Shown: positions 17,152-27,117, numbered from the stretch's first letter. The stretch: DNA of 64,000 nt from Marinoscillum sp965229915 (GCF_965229915.1 NZ_CBDDJZ010000001.1:2728001-2792000), one strand, 5' to 3'. The notes: generated by a model not told the origin, from the sequence alone. Made by a program: numbers and translations.

Positions 17152-18693
17152 TCAATAGTCAATGGCTTTCATGGCTTTACCATAGTAAGTGTCCGACGAA
17201 ATCTGTCTAGCTGCACTTCTATATGCTTCCTTTACTTCGTCGCTCATGGAGTTAACCTGACGAGACAAAGCCATAAGCCCATTAGACAAGTAATGATCTG
17301 ATCCAATGTGACTTGCTGCACCTAATAATTTTACCATGTTAGACTCGGTCAGGCTCTTTTTGGCGGCCTCTTCCAGCACGGTCGTCGCATAGTGATCAGA
17401 ACCTATTCTCCCTAAAGCAGTAACGAATGCCTCCATTGATCGGCCGGAGAGATCCTGCCTCCTAACTGCGGTCTTCAGCACTTCACTAAGATAATGGTCA
17501 GAATCCATTGAGTTACCAGCCAGGTCAAACAGCACAGTCAAGGTTGACTCATCCTGCGCATCCTGTAACAAGTCTATCAATATGCGGGACATGTAAGTGT
17601 CGGACTGGATATCGCTGAAGGAGCCCAACACCATCTTCAAAGCATTAGCATTGAGCGTTCTGCTCCCAAGGAGCTCGGAATACACATTGCTCTTATAATG
17701 ATCCGATTGTATATAATTTGATACCTGGGTGAATTGAGAGATTCGGCCAGCGGATAGCTCTTGAGTCTTTATGACAGTGATCAAGACATTGGAAAGGTAA
17801 TGGTCAGATTGGATATCCTTTGACTCACTAAGTAGTGCAGCCATTTGATCATCATCCAGCTTTTTTCTTTCCATGATTTCTATCAGTGCATTGGACTTGT
17901 AATGGTCAGACGCTATACCATCAGATCCCTTGATTAGTTTGGTAAGTTGTGCTCCTTTGATTTCATCACTCTTAGCCACGGCCATCAGTACATTCGTTTT
18001 GTAATGATCGGACTGAATGGCATCAGCAGCTGATACATAGTTGTCCACTGTTTGAGCAGTCAGTCCATACCTTTCCAAATAGCTCATTAGAATCTGGGAG
18101 AGGTAGTGATCAGATCCAACCGTCTCACCTGCAATAGCAAGCATTTTAGACTGGTCGGCGTCTGTAAGGTCTTTCTGGAATGCCAGTTTGAAATACGTGT
18201 GTTTGACATAATCACCTTCCAGCATACCCAGTTCCTTCACCAAAGCAGCTGATCCTCCCTTTCCATAAATCCTGTCTACACGAGACTCAGCGGCTATGGT
18301 AGTACTCCGCACCAGGCTTGGCAGCACTTCTGCCAGCCACTTTCGTCCTTCTGGTTCCCAGTCCTGCTCGGACCATCCCACAAAATACCTTTTGGTCAGT
18401 CCATCTCTATCTGATTCAATTTTGATTTTGCGCGAAGAGCCAAATGATGACTTGGACAGCTCGAAATAGCCACCTCTTGATATCCCCACAATGTCCGTGT
18501 CGTCATCTGATAGGTCGATCTCACCATCGTACTCTACATCGAAGGAGCCATCCAGGTTTTTGACCTTATAGGTATTCTTCCCATTGCTATTGGTAATGTT
18601 GAAAGCCAGCTTCGCCTCGGCAGTGAAAGCAATTGCCGCCAGCGAAAGTGCTGTGAGTAGGGCAATTAAAAGGTTCTTGTACTTTGAGTTCAT
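17152..18693 (-). CDS. Exported protein with ten SDHY repeats
   Basis: 513 residues from ATG 18693 (an in-frame TTG at 18729 is less likely). A signal peptide or anchor (NLLIALLTALSLAAIAFTAEA) is followed by a beta-rich N-terminal region and, from about residue 197 to 505, ten repeats of about 34 residues. Each carries the phrase I-x-SDHY-x-S-x-x-L near its end (SDHYLSQIL, SDHYKTNVL, SDHYKSNAL and so on), with two variants reading SDTY. The pattern suggests an alpha solenoid with a conserved turn. I know no characterised protein with this repeat. It lies just upstream of the LytS/LytTR operon on the same strand and might be tied to it, but this is untested. Confidence 0.8.
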   Translation of the reverse strand: MNSKYKNLLIALLTALSLAAIAFTAEAKLAFNITNSNGKNTYKVKNLDGSFDVEYDGEIDLSDDDTDIVGISRGGYFELSKSSFGSSRKIKIESDRDGLTKRYFVGWSEQDWEPEGRKWLAEVLPSLVRSTTIAAESRVDRIYGKGGSAALVKELGMLEGDYVKHTYFKLAFQKDLTDADQSKMLAIAGETVGSDHYLSQILMSYLERYGLTAQTVDNYVSAADAIQSDHYKTNVLMAVAKSDEIKGAQLTKLIKGSDGIASDHYKSNALIEIMERKKLDDDQMAALLSESKDIQSDHYLSNVLITVIKTQELSAGRISQFTQVSNYIQSDHYKSNVYSELLGSRTLNANALKMVLGSFSDIQSDTYMSRILIDLLQDAQDESTLTVLFDLAGNSMDSDHYLSEVLKTAVRRQDLSGRSMEAFVTALGRIGSDHYATTVLEEAAKKSLTESNMVKLLGAASHIGSDHYLSNGLMALSRQVNSMSDEVKEAYRSAARQISSDTYYGKAMKAIDY

Positions 18694-18797
18694 TAGATCT
18701 TTAGGTTTTTGATAATCCAAAGATGTCAACTCAAGTCCTTCCTAAAAAAATCAATGTATTCAACTGTTGAGAAAATGTACTGAATTGTAAAATGCGC

Positions 18798-20114
18798 CTA
18801 ATCTATACTGGAAAATAGGTTTGGCTCCAGCCAATGGCGGACATATTCGCCTTTTGGATCGTACTTTTCTGCCTGATTGGGCACATTAAAATACCGGTTT
18901 TCTCTTGGGTCGTTTCCCACTCCAGCCACATAGATCCAGTTACCCCAGTTGCTGCAGACATCATAGTCGGCTAGCTGCGACTCAAACCATGCGGCACCCC
19001 ACTTCCAGTTGACACCTAGATCCTTGACTAGATAACTCGCCACATTTTGACGGCCTCTATTCGACATAAAGCCTGTTTTTAGCAGTTCCTGCATGTTTGC
19101 ATCTACAAATGGTTGGCCAGTTTTACCGAATCGCCATTGCTCAAAAGATTCTAGATCATCTTTGAGACCAAGGTTAACTTCTTTGATTCCAGTTTTGAAA
19201 AACACTTGTTTCCCATACTTCAAGCATACAAACCGAAAATAGTCTCTCCAGATCAACTCAAACACCAGCCAATATGTGGAAATGTTCTTTTTACGCTCCC
19301 GCTCATATCGCTGGACTTCATGATAGATACTTCTCGGGGAAATGCATCCATGAGCCAGCCACGGACTGAATTTGGAGGAATAATCTTCACCCAATAAGCC
19401 ATTTCGTGTCCATTTGTAATTTTTTAGTTGATCGGTTTCCCAGAAATAACGATTGAGCCGGTCCCAGGCGGCACTTTCTCCTCCCGTCAGTTGTATGGCC
19501 GTACGCTCATCTTGTTGGGCTTCTTCTGCAGTAAAATCGAAGTGCTCAAATGATGGAACCTCTGTCGACTCCAGTTTTGGTGAATTGATTGCTTCCGGTC
19601 TGCCCACTTCAGATCGTATGCCCGAATATTTTTCATGCTTTTTTCGGAAAGCCGTAAAAACATCTGGTAGTTTCCCGACAGGCATCACCAGATCATCTAG
19701 ATGAAATAGGGTAGATTGCCAGATTAAGTGAAGCTGTTTCCCATCACCTTCCAGCTCCATTTTTAGACGTTCCTCCTGAAGGGTTTCTTCCCAGGTGACT
19801 TCTTGAGTGGCATATATTGAATCCACTCCATGTTGATCAGCCAACTTTATAACTTCATCAGGTGGGTTTCCTGTCTTGATGATCAAATCGGATCCCATTT
19901 CCTGAAGCTGCCTTTTTAGATCGGACACCGCTTCGAGGATGAACTTTGTTTGGAAAGGACCCGTCTTTCTAAACCCAAGGTCTAGTGACCGCCACCTGGA
20001 CTCATCAAAAATATAAACAGGAATGACCTGATCGGAATGCTCAATGGCTTCCGATAATGTCACATTATCACGGAGTCTCAGGTCGTTTCGAAACCAAACA
20101 ATGGATATTTTCAT
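18798..20114 (-). CDS. Cryptochrome/photolyase, CRY-DASH type
   Basis: 438 residues. The N-terminal Rossmann domain begins ISIVWFRNDLRLRDN and uses an antenna-binding photolyase fold. The FAD-binding C-terminal domain shows the CRY-DASH hallmarks GGESAAWDRLNRYFW, RNGLLGEDYSSKFSPWLA, WRDYFRFVCLKYG, MSNRGRQNVASYLVKDL and NWGNWIYVAGVGNDPRENR. Such enzymes repair cyclobutane dimers, mainly in single-stranded DNA, using blue light, and bind FAD plus a folate antenna. Gene is 31 bp downstream of yjbQ on the same strand, so the group may be co-transcribed. Confidence 0.93.
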   Translation of the reverse strand: MKISIVWFRNDLRLRDNVTLSEAIEHSDQVIPVYIFDESRWRSLDLGFRKTGPFQTKFILEAVSDLKRQLQEMGSDLIIKTGNPPDEVIKLADQHGVDSIYATQEVTWEETLQEERLKMELEGDGKQLHLIWQSTLFHLDDLVMPVGKLPDVFTAFRKKHEKYSGIRSEVGRPEAINSPKLESTEVPSFEHFDFTAEEAQQDERTAIQLTGGESAAWDRLNRYFWETDQLKNYKWTRNGLLGEDYSSKFSPWLAHGCISPRSIYHEVQRYERERKKNISTYWLVFELIWRDYFRFVCLKYGKQVFFKTGIKEVNLGLKDDLESFEQWRFGKTGQPFVDANMQELLKTGFMSNRGRQNVASYLVKDLGVNWKWGAAWFESQLADYDVCSNWGNWIYVAGVGNDPRENRYFNVPNQAEKYDPKGEYVRHWLEPNLFSSID

Positions 20115-20145
20115 GTGAGGTCAACTGCCTGTCAACCTATTTGGT

Positions 20146-20580
20146 TTAGTCCTCAGTAGTAGATCCCCAGGCTGTAAGTACCAACTTCCTGGAACCCCCA
20201 TAATCTCGATGTTCACAGAGATAAATTCCCTGCCATGTTCCTAGGTTCGGTCGCCCATTGGTAATGGGTAGTTGTACTGACGGGCCTAAAAGTGATGCCT
20301 TGATATGCGCGGGCATGTCATCTGGCCCCTCGTAGGTGTGCTGATAATAGGGAGCGTTTTCTGGTACCATCTTGTTGAAGTGAGACTCAAAATCACTCCT
20401 CACTGTAGGGTCAGCGTTTTCATTGATGGTAAGAGAAGCAGATGTGTGTTTGATAAATACCTGCAAAACACCAACCTTCAGTTCTTTCAGTTCAGGAATT
20501 GCATCTAATACTTCCCGTGTGATCAGGTGAAAGCCACGTTTGTAAGATGGAAGTGATATCTCTTTTTGAAAAAAAGTCAT
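20146..20580 (-). CDS. yjbQ: YjbQ family protein (UPF0047; thiamin-phosphate synthase-like)
   Basis: 144 residues. Family motifs are plain: GVLQVFIKHTSASLTINENAD, PENAPYYQHT, DDMPAHIKASLLG and a closing GTWQGIYLCEHR. The conserved histidines match the metal-site residues of UPF0047. Some members can supply weak thiamin-phosphate synthase activity; the physiological role is unsettled. The start overlaps the stop of the lipoprotein gene as ATGA, so translation is coupled. Confidence 0.92.
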   Translation of the reverse strand: MTFFQKEISLPSYKRGFHLITREVLDAIPELKELKVGVLQVFIKHTSASLTINENADPTVRSDFESHFNKMVPENAPYYQHTYEGPDDMPAHIKASLLGPSVQLPITNGRPNLGTWQGIYLCEHRDYGGSRKLVLTAWGSTTED

Positions 20581-21956
20581 TGCGGATCGATTCGTTCAAA
20601 TGCTCCAATGTCCGGCTTGTCATCCCTTGGCATTCCATTGATATCATCAGAGATTCCGATATGAATGCCCTTATCTCTGGCAAAAGCTAAAGAATCAAGC
20701 TGGAAGTCGTTGGCTATTGGGTCAACAAAACCCGGAAAATTACTCTGCTGAGAGGTGAAGTTACCATCAATCTCCTCGGAGAGCTTAATGATGTTGTTAG
20801 TCAGGTAGACTTCAAAATCTGCACCACCTTCATTGCTAAAAAGCAACTGCTCTTCCCCCTTGCCCCAGGCAATGCTGTTCGTCATTTCAAGGTACAAATT
20901 GGAGGTGATTAGGTTTCCATTTTCCAAAATGATGTTATCCGAAAACTGCAGCAAAGGATCATCGGTTAGAAAGTCACTGGCATTGTTGGCAAAGGTACAG
21001 TGCTCGTATTTGTAGGTGCCGCCAGCAAAATTTCCTACGAGGTACTGGTTCACGTTGTAGATCTGTACGTTGTAGGCATACACGTCTGAAGTAAACGCCA
21101 AGATGCCTGCGTAAGACATGTTGCGAATAGTGGAGTGAGAGATTTCTACATCAAAATCATTATCCGAATCCGGAGTTCCAATCCGCAGGCCGATCTGGCC
21201 ATTTTCTATATCAGCATAGCGTATCTCATTTTTCTTGCTGCCTTCCAGGAAAAATATACCTCCCCACTGACCTGGTGCCGCCAGGTAGTCTTCATCAAAG
21301 CGGGTATTTCTAAAAGTCACATGATTTCCAGAGTCGCCCAATACTTTTAAGGAACCTTGTACAAACAAGGAAGCATCTGTATCCAGGTATATTTTGGTTC
21401 CCGCCTCAATGGTCAGTGTACAGAGTGAGTCTACCAATGCCAAATCGTAAATCACATATGGACGATCTTTGGTCCAAACCTCATCACAGATCAGCTCCGA
21501 GTTGATATAATTGGCGTCCTGTCCCCAGGCTACCAGCTTCACATGATCAGAGTTTCCATTCCACTCCACTATCACAGAGTCCTTCACCAAATACGGCAGG
21601 TTTTGATCTTGTGGATCGATGGTGACGTCTACTAAAACCAATAGGCTATCCCGGCCAAAAATCACTTCATCCTGAACGCTGGTCCCTGTTTTCCCATTAA
21701 TAATAACTGAATAGTCTGAATCAGCACCTTTTCCTAATCGTATATCTGATACACTTACCGCTTTGGAATTAGGGTTGTAGATACGAAACCTTCTGGTCAG
21801 ACTTTTTTTAGCGGTCAACAGCGTGTCAAAGAGAACCGTATCACTACTAAAGGTAAGCTGTAGGTTTTGATCACCACTTACCTGTTCCTCCTCCGGCTCA
21901 CAAGCAACAAGAAGTACCACCCAAATAGCTATAACAAAATAATAAGCTCTCTTCAT
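20577..21956 (-). CDS. Beta-helix lipoprotein, function unknown
   Basis: 459 residues. The leader ends in a lipobox (VVLLVAC; Cys about 19). After a beta-sandwich-like region the chain runs into a right-handed parallel beta-helix pattern (ITIEAG-like TLTIEAGTKIYLDTDASLFV, GSLKVLGDSGNHVTFRNT, IRYADIENGQIGLRIG, ISHSTIRNMSYAGIL). Likely surface or periplasmic. It lies 26 bp after prfA and overlaps yjbQ by 4 bp, so it is part of a prfA-lipoprotein-yjbQ string. Confidence 0.75.
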   Translation of the reverse strand: MKRAYYFVIAIWVVLLVACEPEEEQVSGDQNLQLTFSSDTVLFDTLLTAKKSLTRRFRIYNPNSKAVSVSDIRLGKGADSDYSVIINGKTGTSVQDEVIFGRDSLLVLVDVTIDPQDQNLPYLVKDSVIVEWNGNSDHVKLVAWGQDANYINSELICDEVWTKDRPYVIYDLALVDSLCTLTIEAGTKIYLDTDASLFVQGSLKVLGDSGNHVTFRNTRFDEDYLAAPGQWGGIFFLEGSKKNEIRYADIENGQIGLRIGTPDSDNDFDVEISHSTIRNMSYAGILAFTSDVYAYNVQIYNVNQYLVGNFAGGTYKYEHCTFANNASDFLTDDPLLQFSDNIILENGNLITSNLYLEMTNSIAWGKGEEQLLFSNEGGADFEVYLTNNIIKLSEEIDGNFTSQQSNFPGFVDPIANDFQLDSLAFARDKGIHIGISDDINGMPRDDKPDIGAFERIDPQ

Positions 21957-21982
21957 GATTGGTCAACGATCGGCAAAGGGCT

Positions 21983-23056
21983 TTATTCTGTCCCTTGTGC
22001 TTTCAACAATTCTGTATTTTCAGCGATACGAAGCTTTTCGATAAACTCCTCCAGATCACCAGCCACTATCGCCGGCAGGTTATAGACTGTGTGATTGATT
22101 CGATGATCCGTCACACGACCCTGAGGATAGTTATATGTCCGAATTTTATCCGAGCGGTCTCCAGAACCCACCATGGTCTTTCGCTGAGAGCTAATGGCTT
22201 CATTGTGTTTTTTCAGTTCTATTTCATAAAGGCGTGATCGGAGGACTTTCAGCGCCTTGTCATAGTTGGCGTGTTGTGACCGGCCATCCTGGCACTCTAC
22301 CACCAATCCACTGGGAGCGTGGGTAAGACGTACGGCTGATTCTGTCTTGTTAATGTGCTGGCCACCAGCACCAGATGCCCGGAAAGTATCTTTGCGAATA
22401 TCTCCCATGTTCAGCTCCACGTCTACTTCTTCGGCTTCCGGCAGCACAGCCACTGTTGCTGCTGAGGTGTGTACTCTTCCTTGAGATTCGGTCTGTGGTA
22501 CTCGCTGGACACGATGCACTCCAGATTCAAACTTAAGTTTGGCGTACACATCTTCCCCTTCCACACTAGCCACTATTTCTTTAAACCCTCCAGCTGATCC
22601 TTCGTTGAGGTTCATGACTGAAAACTTCCATCCCTGAGATGATGCGTATGACTCATACATTTTGAATAAATCCCCTGCAAAAATGGCAGCTTCATCTCCA
22701 CCCGTTCCTGCTCTAATCTCAAGGATGACATTTTTGCTATCATTGGGATCCTTTGGGATAAGCATGAATTTAAGCTCATCTTCAAGTTCCTCCTCCTGAG
22801 GCTCCAATTCATCCAGCTCCATTTTGGCCATTTCCCGAAATTCCTCGTCCTTCTCCTTCTCGAGAACCTCTTTGGCATTTTTGATATTGCCCGTTACTAA
22901 CTGATACTCTTTGTATTTATCCACAATCTTTTCCAGATCGCGGTACTCCTTATTCAGCTTGGCATAGTTATCCATATCAGCGATAATGTCCGGCTGGACT
23001 ATAAGCTGACTTACCTCCTCAAACCTTTTTTTGATTGCCTCCAGTTTATCAATCAT
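21983..23056 (-). CDS. prfA: Peptide chain release factor 1
   Basis: 357 residues, the normal size. It has the universal GGQ motif in RASGAGGQHINKTESAVR, the RF1 domain 2 region (RVPQTESQGRVHTSAATVAVLPE) and the helical N-terminal domain. It recognises UAA/UAG in the ribosomal A site and triggers peptide release. Transcribed away from the heme-protein gene starting 47 bp upstream. Confidence 0.97.
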   Translation of the reverse strand: MIDKLEAIKKRFEEVSQLIVQPDIIADMDNYAKLNKEYRDLEKIVDKYKEYQLVTGNIKNAKEVLEKEKDEEFREMAKMELDELEPQEEELEDELKFMLIPKDPNDSKNVILEIRAGTGGDEAAIFAGDLFKMYESYASSQGWKFSVMNLNEGSAGGFKEIVASVEGEDVYAKLKFESGVHRVQRVPQTESQGRVHTSAATVAVLPEAEEVDVELNMGDIRKDTFRASGAGGQHINKTESAVRLTHAPSGLVVECQDGRSQHANYDKALKVLRSRLYEIELKKHNEAISSQRKTMVGSGDRSDKIRTYNYPQGRVTDHRINHTVYNLPAIVAGDLEEFIEKLRIAENTELLKAQGTE

Positions 23057-23103
23057 CTCCTTTAACTTTAGTGTGCAAAATTATACAAAGCGATTCGACT
23101 TTT

Positions 23104-23763
23104 ATGAGCACACCCAAAAACATACTTTTTCTAACGTTTTTGTCCATTTTGTCGGGTTTAGGAGTGAGTTGTCGTCCTGACAAACCAGTGGATCGGGAAG
23201 CCGTGAAAAAGGAAATGGAAAGCCGCGAACTAAAGCGAGTGACCGACGCGGAGATCATGGCTAAAGGGGAGGAAGTGGCTAAGGAAGCTCTGGAGGCCAC
23301 TCAACAAACGTTCCAAAAGGAGTTGATGAAGGCTATACAAAGTGAAGGTGTGTCGGGAGCAATCACCTATTGCAACACAAATGCCATGGATATTGTCCGG
23401 AAGCTAGAAGACAGCCTGAACATCTCCATCAAAAGAGTGACTGACAAGCCAAGAAACCCAGCAGATAGTTTAACTGGAATTGAAAAAGAAATCTGGGAAG
23501 CTTATGCATACGCGCCTGCCAATGCGGCTTCTCAGATTCAGGAGTTAAACCCAACCGAATTGATCTTTACTAAACCCATTCTGATCAGCTCGGGAGTTTG
23601 CCTCAACTGTCATGGTAAAATAGGCGAGGATCTTACGGAGAAAAACCATCAACTTATCACCGGGCTCTATCCGTCGGATAGTGCTACCGGTTATAAACTT
23701 GGAGATCTACGGGGCATGTGGCGATTGGTCATACCGAAGAAAACGGTTGTGGATCAATTGTAG
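23104..23763 (+). CDS. DUF3365 family c-type heme lipoprotein
   Basis: 219 residues from ATG 23104 (upstream in-frame starts lie in the prfA promoter region). The leader ends in a lipobox (LSGLGVSC). The mature chain matches DUF3365/Tll0287-like heme sensors and carries one CxxCH heme-attachment motif, CLNCH, followed by LITGLYPSDSATGYKLGDLRGMW. Such domains bind heme and are thought to sense redox or oxygen, or act as electron carriers. Stand-alone periplasmic form. Confidence 0.85.
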   Translation: MSTPKNILFLTFLSILSGLGVSCRPDKPVDREAVKKEMESRELKRVTDAEIMAKGEEVAKEALEATQQTFQKELMKAIQSEGVSGAITYCNTNAMDIVRKLEDSLNISIKRVTDKPRNPADSLTGIEKEIWEAYAYAPANAASQIQELNPTELIFTKPILISSGVCLNCHGKIGEDLTEKNHQLITGLYPSDSATGYKLGDLRGMWRLVIPKKTVVDQL

Positions 23764-23782
23764 GATATTAACAAATAACACC

Positions 23783-25309
23783 ATGAAAATACCCGCTCTT
23801 TTTACCTTAATACAAGTTGTTCTGGCCTTTTCCGCATGGGGACAAACGGCAATTAGTTATACTCTTTCTGTTTCTGACCCAAAAACCCATCAATATCAGG
23901 TGTCAATGAAAATAAGTGGGATAACTGGTGACCAATTGACCTTGAAAATGCCTCAGTGGCATCCTGGGTATTACCGGATCATGGAGTATGGAAAAGATGT
24001 TCACGGTTTCAGGGTAAAGGGAGACCTAGAGGTGACGGTCAAACATCCCTCGGTGAATACCTGGCAGTTGACTGGAATAAGCAGGAGTGATCTGGTGGTA
24101 GAGTATGCAATACAAACACACAGAAAATTCGTTGCAAACAGCTATGTGGAAGAAGGCAGAGCATATATCATTCCTGAAAACACCTTTATGTATGTTTCGG
24201 ATAAAATGAATCTGGCTCCACAAGTAAAAATAGTCATCCCAACCGCCAACAGTACGATCGCTACAGGGCTGGACCTGGTAAACGACAATACTCATGTCTA
24301 CATTGCTGAAAACTATGACATTCTGTATGACTGCCCCATCTTAGTTGGTGATCTGGAAGAGCTTAGTCCTTTTGACGTTGGTGGTAAAATTCACCGGTTT
24401 ATTGGTTATCAATTAGGCTCTTTTGATCGTGAGCTATTTATGGATCGCCTACAAGCTATTGTGAAGAGCGCATCTGATATTATCGGAGACATTCCATACG
24501 AACAATATACTTTTATTGCCATCGGACCCGGCAGAGGTGGGATTGAGCATTTAAACAACACCACGGTGAGTTTCGATGGCAATCAGCTAAAGTCGATTGA
24601 AGATTACAACCGGGTTCTGAACTTTCTTGCTCATGAATATTTCCATCATTACAATGTGAAGAGGATACGACCTTATGAGCTCGGACCGTTTGATTACGAA
24701 AATGGCAACCGAACCAACTTGCTGTGGGTAAGCGAAGGACTTTCTGTCTACTATGAATACATCATAACCCGCAGAGCAGGCATTTCAAACGACTCCTTGT
24801 TTTTAGCCAATTTCAGCAGAGACATCACTTCATTTGAGAACAGCCCGGGCAAATCTCACCAATCGTTAGCAGAATCAAGTTTTTATACGTGGAGCAACGG
24901 ACCCTTTGGAAGTGAGGGCATCGATCCAGAAAAATCTATTTCTTATTACGTGAAAGGCCCCATCGTCGGGTTATTGCTTGATTTGGCCATCAGACATGCC
25001 TCTAAAAATCAGCGGTCTTTGGACGATGTGATGCGCCTCGCCTACCAACGCTATTACCATCAGCTCAACCGAGGGTTTACTGATGTAGAATTCAATAGCT
25101 TATGTGAAGAGGTAGCAGGAACTGCCCTCAGTGAACTATTCCAATACGTATACACTCCAAATGCTCTGAATTACGACATGTACCTGGCATATGCTGGGCT
25201 GGTTTTGGTCAAGGAAGAAAATGCTGAGAATACAGCTTACACAATCCGAAAGTCACAAGAATCAACCGACTTGAGCGAAGAAATATTTGCTTCGCTGGTT
25301 GGCGAGTAA
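23783..25309 (+). CDS. M61 family peptidase without its C-terminal PDZ domain
   Basis: 508 residues from ATG 23783, 19 bp after the DUF3365 stop, with signal peptide ending AFSAWGQ. The N-terminal beta domain (LKMPQWHPGYYRIMEYG) and the thermolysin-like catalytic domain with HEYFHHYNVKR (HExxH at about residues 283-287) and downstream WVSEGLSVYYE match M61 glycyl aminopeptidase-like proteins. Typical members have 570-620 residues and end in a PDZ domain; here the chain stops at the point where that domain would begin. No continuing frame is visible after the stop. Confidence 0.85.
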   Translation: MKIPALFTLIQVVLAFSAWGQTAISYTLSVSDPKTHQYQVSMKISGITGDQLTLKMPQWHPGYYRIMEYGKDVHGFRVKGDLEVTVKHPSVNTWQLTGISRSDLVVEYAIQTHRKFVANSYVEEGRAYIIPENTFMYVSDKMNLAPQVKIVIPTANSTIATGLDLVNDNTHVYIAENYDILYDCPILVGDLEELSPFDVGGKIHRFIGYQLGSFDRELFMDRLQAIVKSASDIIGDIPYEQYTFIAIGPGRGGIEHLNNTTVSFDGNQLKSIEDYNRVLNFLAHEYFHHYNVKRIRPYELGPFDYENGNRTNLLWVSEGLSVYYEYIITRRAGISNDSLFLANFSRDITSFENSPGKSHQSLAESSFYTWSNGPFGSEGIDPEKSISYYVKGPIVGLLLDLAIRHASKNQRSLDDVMRLAYQRYYHQLNRGFTDVEFNSLCEEVAGTALSELFQYVYTPNALNYDMYLAYAGLVLVKEENAENTAYTIRKSQESTDLSEEIFASLVGE

Positions 25310-25367
25310 GCATCATGATCACTGCTTATTAATATGATTCTGTGGGTGTGTATGAAATAATGAACAC

Positions 25368-25940
25368 TTATTTCACTTCCCTATACCTAAAGCAATCTAC
25401 TGTATGGTCATTGACCAGCCCCACTGCCTGCATGTGAGCGTATATGGTAGTAGATCCTAAAAACTTGAAGCCTCGCTTTTTCAAATCCTTTGCTAGTGCA
25501 TCAGACTCCCGGGTGGTTGCAGGAACATCCTTCATACTTTTTCTATGTCCTACGATCACTTCATTACCGACAAACTGCCAGATATATGAATCGAACGAAC
25601 CGAACTCTTTTTGCACTTCAATGAAGCGTTTGGCATTGTTTACGGCTGCTTCAATCTTCATCCTGTTTCTGATGATCCCCGGGTTGAGCACTAGTTCATC
25701 GATTTTCTGTTGGTCATAGGCAGCCACTTTGTGCACATCAAACTCAGCAAAGGCCTGCCGATATCCATCTCTTTTTTTCAAAATCGTACTCCAGCTAAGA
25801 CCAGCCTGAGCGCTTTCCAAAATCAGAAATTCAAAATGAATCCGATCATCGTGAACAGGAACACCCCATTCCTCATCGTGGTATTTAATGTATTGGTCAA
25901 AAGTATTTTCCGCCCAACCGCATCTTTTAGGTTCACTCAT
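25368..25940 (-). CDS. tag: DNA-3-methyladenine glycosylase I
   Basis: 190 residues. Zinc ligands of the Tag family are all present: RCGWA at the N-terminus, His in KYHDEEWGVPVHDD, and the His/Cys pair in VNDHTVDCF at the C-terminus. The helix-hairpin-helix glycosylase core (ESAQAGLSWSTILKKRDGYRQAF, NPGIIRNRMKIEAAVNNA) is intact. It excises 3-methyladenine in base excision repair. Confidence 0.95.
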   Translation of the reverse strand: MSEPKRCGWAENTFDQYIKYHDEEWGVPVHDDRIHFEFLILESAQAGLSWSTILKKRDGYRQAFAEFDVHKVAAYDQQKIDELVLNPGIIRNRMKIEAAVNNAKRFIEVQKEFGSFDSYIWQFVGNEVIVGHRKSMKDVPATTRESDALAKDLKKRGFKFLGSTTIYAHMQAVGLVNDHTVDCFRYREVK

Positions 25941-25994
25941 ACTAGTCTTGTGCTTTGAAGGTTAATATATAAATTTAATTTTCTCTTTATCCCT

Positions 25995-27110
25995 ATGAAG
26001 TTAGTTGTCCGGATATGTTTGTTGTGGAGTCTTGCTGTTTGCAGCCTTCATTCTATTGCTCAAACGGAAATTTTCAATATTGGTGGTCCAAAGTTTCTCC
26101 AACTTAGCGAAGAAGTGCCAGCAGATCTAACCAGCCAGCGTGCTCTGGTAGTCATATCTGTACCAACTGAAACGCAAGGTGGATATGACACTCGAGGCAA
26201 CTGGCGGTTACTGGCACAAAAGAGTCACAAGCTACTCCGACAGATTGGTGTCGATCCGGTGGGGTATGTCTATGTGGACGATCTCAATGCTGGCCCTGAA
26301 GTAAAAAATAGTTTTCTGGAGCTGATGCGAGCGCGCAGGGTGAAAAACATTCTATATGTCTCCCGAACAGGAACTCTTCCCAATGAGGAGTTTATGGTAA
26401 TGGTAACTCCTTTCTCTGAAGCTGAAAATGGATACATCGCCAGCGGTCAGCAAGCCTGGAAAGAAACCCACCAGGAATTGGAGCGTGTGATGATTCGTCT
26501 AGGCAGACAAGTATTGCGACAGCAGATAGAACGATCCAACTTTCTGATACCAGAAGGACCCGAGTATTTGAATGACCTGGCGGTGTTTAACGGTACGCGC
26601 TATGAAAACTACCCAACCAGACTGCAAAGTTTGAAACTGGCAGTAATAGCCTTTCAAAAAATCAAACCTTCATCTGACATGGACGAAGAGGCCTTGTCTC
26701 GAATCAATTATTACAATAGCAAGGTGGATCAGAAAAATGCTTTGCTTAAGGAGATCCTTAAAAATTACCCATACAAGTATGAGTTAGTCGATGTGACTGA
26801 TGAAGACGAGCTGTATAGGGAAGGTTTTCAATATGCCCTAATGCCTCTGCAAAGCACCGGTAGGTCGATTAAGCGTATCCTCAATTATCAAAACACCTCC
26901 AACGAGACGCACCAAATGAGTACAACCTATAAGGTAAATGGAGAAGTCATCCTCAAGAAAATACCTGCAGATGCCAACGTGACCAAGTACTATATCAAGC
27001 AAACGATTATTAAGGACATTCATGTAGGGGATGTTTGGGATGCGGATGTGTCCTGGGATCAGGCATTGAACAACTTTGTGTTCAACTTGAGAAAGGCCTT
27101 CAAAAGGTAG
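25995..27110 (+). CDS. Exported protein of unknown function
   Basis: 371 residues with signal peptide MKLVVRICLLWSLAVCSLHSIAQ. It looks globular with mixed alpha/beta content (RALVVISVPTE, PVGYVYVDDLNAGPEV, KNILYVSRTG), and has no catalytic motif I recognise. It lies 7 bp upstream of the NAT-like gene and may be co-transcribed with it. Confidence 0.7.
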   Translation: MKLVVRICLLWSLAVCSLHSIAQTEIFNIGGPKFLQLSEEVPADLTSQRALVVISVPTETQGGYDTRGNWRLLAQKSHKLLRQIGVDPVGYVYVDDLNAGPEVKNSFLELMRARRVKNILYVSRTGTLPNEEFMVMVTPFSEAENGYIASGQQAWKETHQELERVMIRLGRQVLRQQIERSNFLIPEGPEYLNDLAVFNGTRYENYPTRLQSLKLAVIAFQKIKPSSDMDEEALSRINYYNSKVDQKNALLKEILKNYPYKYELVDVTDEDELYREGFQYALMPLQSTGRSIKRILNYQNTSNETHQMSTTYKVNGEVILKKIPADANVTKYYIKQTIIKDIHVGDVWDADVSWDQALNNFVFNLRKAFKR

Positions 27111-27117
27111 TGTGGTC

